A stretch of 64,000 nucleotides of DNA from Verrucomicrobia subdivision 6 bacterium (GTDB lineage: Bacteria > Verrucomicrobiota > Verrucomicrobiia > Methylacidiphilales > Verrucolacustridaceae): positions 62,001 to 126,000 of the forward strand of contig CANIEM010000001.1 of assembly GCA_947466515.1 (NCBI GenBank), read 5' to 3'. Of the stretch, positions 61,095 through 64,000 are shown one piece after another. The translations under genes were made by a program, and so were the position numbers. Under the pieces are notes generated by a model, which was given only the letters and a program-made list of their open reading frames with translations, did not search any database and was not told the origin of the DNA. Positions within the stretch are counted from its first letter, which is position 1. Each line of letters opens with the position of its first letter.

Positions 61095-63062
61095 ATGGCA
61101 AAAATATTAGGAATTGATTTAGGAACGACTAACTCATGTATGTCGGTTATGGAAGCTGGGCAACCAGTGGTTCTAGAAAACTCGGAGGGAGCGCGCACCA
61201 CTCCGTCTATTGTGGCTTTTACGAAGGGTGGGGAGCGGGTGGTGGGGCAGGCGGCTAAGCGGCAAGCGGTGACAAATCCTAAGAATACGATTTTTTCGGT
61301 TAAACGCCTGATTGGTCGTAAATTTGTTGAGGTGCAGGAAGAGACGAAGCGGTTGCCCTACAAAGTGGTGGCAGCGAAAAATGGGGATGCGCATGTCGAA
61401 GTGGAAGTGAAGGGGGAGAAAAAATCTTTTTCGCCCGAGGAAGTTTCCTCCTTTATTTTGGCCAAACTCAAGGCGGATGCGGAATCGAAGTTGGGGGAGA
61501 AGATCACCCAAGCGGTGATCACGGTACCTGCTTATTTCAACGATAGTCAACGTCAGGCGACGAAGGACGCGGGGAAAATTGCTGGGTTGGAAGTTTTGCG
61601 GATCATTAATGAGCCGACCGCAGCCTCTTTGGCCTACGGACTGGATAAGAAGAAGGATGAGAAGATTGCGGTTTATGATTTGGGCGGTGGGACTTTTGAT
61701 ATCTCGGTTTTGGATATTGGGGACGGGCTGTTCGAGGTGAAGGCGACGAATGGGGATACCCATTTGGGTGGAGACGATTGGGACATGGCGGTGATGGACT
61801 GGATTATTGCGGAGTTTAAAGCGGATGCTGGGATCGACTTGCATGGGCAGCCTGATGCCTTGCAGAGAATCCGAGAAGAGGCAGAGAAGGCGAAGATTGC
61901 TCTTTCTTCGGCGCAAGAGTACGAGATCAACCTGCCTTTTGTGACGGCGGATGCTTCTGGGCCGAAGCACATCGCGAAGAAACTGACCCGAGCAAAGCTG
62001 GAGCAGTTGACCGACAAGTTACGGGAACGGACGATTGGACCGGTAAACGCCTGTCTGAAGGATGCGGGCCTGGCATCCAAACAGATTGATGAGCTGGTTT
62101 TGGTGGGAGGAATGACGCGGATGCCCTCGATTATTGAGACTGCGCGCAAGTTGATTGGGAAAGAGCCGCACAAAGGGGTGAATCCCGATGAGGTGGTGGC
62201 AATTGGGGCGGCGATTCAAGGTGGTGTGTTGAAGGGTGATGTCCACGATGTGCTTCTCCTCGACGTAACCCCCTTGACCTTGGCAATTGAAACGGCGGGT
62301 GGAGTGGCGACTCCGATGATTCCAAGGAATACGACAGTGCCGACGAAAAAAACGAATGTGTTTAGCACGTACTCGGACAACCAGCCGGGGGTGGAAATTG
62401 TGATTTTGCAGGGGGAACGACCTCTTTCTCGCGATAACAAGAGGCTGGGCACCTTTCATTTGGACGGGATTCCGCCTGCCCCGCGTGGCGTGCCCCAAGT
62501 TGAGGTGACGTTTGACATCGATACCAACGGAATTCTGCAAGTTTCAGCGAAGGATCTGGGGTCGGGGAAAGAGCAGAAAATTTCGATTACTGGCTCGAGC
62601 GGTCTATCTAAAGAAGAGGTAGAGAAGCTGACGCGCGAAGCGAAGGAGCATGAGGCAGAAGATCTTAAGGCAAAGGAGAAGATTGAATCGCGGAACACAG
62701 CGGAGAACACTGCTTTTGCTGCTGAGAAGATGATGAAGGAGATGGGGGACAAGCTGGACGGGGCGAAGAAAAAGGAGATTGAGGAGGCGGCGGCCGCGGT
62801 GAAAGAAGCGGTGAAGAAGGATGACGAAGCCCGGATTAAGGAGACGGCAGAAAAGCTGAACACGCTGGTGCAAGCGGTGAGTTCTGATCTCTATCGTCAG
62901 GCTTCGGAAAAAGCGGCGGCAGGAAAAGAAGCAACTTCGGAACCGGGAAACTCGGGCGCGGCGGATCGCGGAACCCAACCTGAAAAGGGTGAGGGGGAAG
63001 TGATTGATGCCGAGTTCGAGATGGTTGACAAAAACAAGAAGGGCGGCCCAAAGCCGAGTTAA
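61095..63062 (+). CDS. dnaK: Chaperone DnaK (Hsp70)
   Basis: This 655-residue Hsp70 has the ATPase domain ([42 protein letters not shown]), the [14 protein letters not shown] linker/substrate transition, a substrate-binding domain to about 540 and a Lys-rich helical lid. The C-terminal tail ([16 protein letters not shown]) lacks the eukaryotic-style EEVD and is ordinary for bacteria. groES follows 78 bp downstream; no grpE or dnaJ gene is adjacent. Confidence 0.97.
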   Translation: MAKILGIDLGTTNSCMSVMEAGQPVVLENSEGARTTPSIVAFTKGGERVVGQAAKRQAVTNPKNTIFSVKRLIGRKFVEVQEETKRLPYKVVAAKNGDAHVEVEVKGEKKSFSPEEVSSFILAKLKADAESKLGEKITQAVITVPAYFNDSQRQATKDAGKIAGLEVLRIINEPTAASLAYGLDKKKDEKIAVYDLGGGTFDISVLDIGDGLFEVKATNGDTHLGGDDWDMAVMDWIIAEFKADAGIDLHGQPDALQRIREEAEKAKIALSSAQEYEINLPFVTADASGPKHIAKKLTRAKLEQLTDKLRERTIGPVNACLKDAGLASKQIDELVLVGGMTRMPSIIETARKLIGKEPHKGVNPDEVVAIGAAIQGGVLKGDVHDVLLLDVTPLTLAIETAGGVATPMIPRNTTVPTKKTNVFSTYSDNQPGVEIVILQGERPLSRDNKRLGTFHLDGIPPAPRGVPQVEVTFDIDTNGILQVSAKDLGSGKEQKISITGSSGLSKEEVEKLTREAKEHEAEDLKAKEKIESRNTAENTAFAAEKMMKEMGDKLDGAKKKEIEEAAAAVKEAVKKDDEARIKETAEKLNTLVQAVSSDLYRQASEKAAAGKEATSEPGNSGAADRGTQPEKGEGEVIDAEFEMVDKNKKGGPKPS

Positions 63063-63067
63063 CCCTG

Positions 63068-63081
63068 GGTCCCTCGGGACC
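63068..63081 (+). other. Short hairpin between dnaK and groES
   Basis: The arms GGTCC (63068-63072) and GGACC (63077-63081) enclose a CTCG tetraloop. There is no T-tract, so it is not a typical terminator; it might protect or attenuate the transcript. Confidence 0.3.
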
Positions 63082-63140
63082 TTGCCCATCCTTCAGACAA
63101 ACCGAAACCTCAAAACCAAAGAAAGGAGTTCACCCAAGCT

Positions 63141-63437
63141 ATGGCTAATGTGAATATCCGTCCTCTCGGCGATCGGGTGCTGGTGCATCCTCTCGAAGAG
63201 CAGGAAGTGAAAAAAGGCGGGATCATCATCCCCGATACCGCTAAAGAAAAACCCCAGGAGGGGAAAGTAGTCCAAGTTGGACCCGGAAAACGGGACGACG
63301 CGGGCAAACTCATCCCGATGGAAGTTAAAAAAGGGGACAAGGTCCTGTTTAGTAAATACGGCGGGACAGAAATTACCCTCGAAGGCGAAAAAATGCTGAT
63401 CATGCGTGAGGATGATATCCTCGGCGTGGTGAGCTGA
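63141..63437 (+). CDS. groES: Co-chaperonin GroES
   Basis: This 98-residue Hsp10 has [18 protein letters not shown], the mobile-loop region [15 protein letters not shown], and [23 protein letters not shown]. It caps the GroEL ring. The start has a good ribosome site (AAAGGAG) at 63121-63127. groEL follows 15 bp downstream. No CIRCE inverted repeat is seen upstream. Confidence 0.97.
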   Translation: MANVNIRPLGDRVLVHPLEEQEVKKGGIIIPDTAKEKPQEGKVVQVGPGKRDDAGKLIPMEVKKGDKVLFSKYGGTEITLEGEKMLIMREDDILGVVS

Positions 63438-63449
63438 AGGAGGAAATGA

Positions 63450-64000
<551 letters not shown>

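Noticed and set aside
63063-63140. CIRCE element upstream of groES
   Set aside because: The conserved TTAGCACTC and GAGTGCTAA arms are absent.

Overview
The window reads as a chromosomal segment of a Gram-negative bacterium of the Verrucomicrobiota, possibly one of the marine or Opitutae-like lineages. This is inferred from content, not from any database search. The cues are an outer-membrane lipid A gene (lpxK), a stand-alone SWIB-domain protein, a Lys-rich SWIB-linked DNA-binding protein, PL6, DUF2264 and sulfatase genes of the sort common in Verrucomicrobiota, a giant secreted subtilase with YDG/MBG Ig-like repeats, weak or absent Shine-Dalgarno sequences and many GTG/TTG starts. Most genes are housekeeping and tightly packed, with frequent 4-bp ATGA/GTGA overlaps.

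Layout. At 11-3296 (minus) a translationally coupled trio encodes a GtrA-like membrane protein, a PIG-L deacetylase and a cyclase of the oxidosqualene cyclase type. Two small uncharacterised genes, tRNA-Arg, tRNA-Asn and cimA follow (3374-6303). At 6605-12697 lies a single 2030-residue secreted subtilisin-like protease with a long Ig-like stalk, then a LacI-family regulator. The 13762-14427 gap has no gene but holds a cluster of hairpin repeats. From 14428 to 46246 the window is mostly core metabolism and cell biology: xseB-dxs, argG, an MGDG-synthase-like glycosyltransferase, dnaB, maf, pssA-psd, the deazaflavin (FO) genes cofG-cofH, SWIB and AT-hook proteins, tRNA-Ser, a divergent folP-like gene with an SDR gene, a glucosaminidase, terC, fabI, an NlpC/P60 hydrolase, a folate cyclo-ligase, tatC, miaB, a family 9 glycosyltransferase, DAHP synthase, an NtrC-type regulator, a RluA-type pseudouridine synthase, a YmdB-type phosphodiesterase and xseA.

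At 46302-59653 there is a polysaccharide-degradation locus in three transcription units: esterase, alginate-lyase-like and beta-helix genes (plus); 2-hydroxyacid dehydrogenase, TIM-barrel isomerase and DUF2264 (minus); and two sulfatases, DUF6250-like and PL6 lyase (plus). Together they suggest breakdown of a sulfated, uronate-containing polysaccharide. Three of its secreted enzymes end in Lys-rich tails, which is the most unusual protein-level pattern in the window.

The right end (59650-64000) has lpxK, then dnaK, groES and the 5' part of groEL, cut by the window edge. The most noteworthy items are the sterol-type cyclase operon, the cofG/cofH pair, the SWIB plus AT-hook pair, the sulfated-glycan locus with its Lys-rich tails, and the hairpin repeat family whose stems covary.
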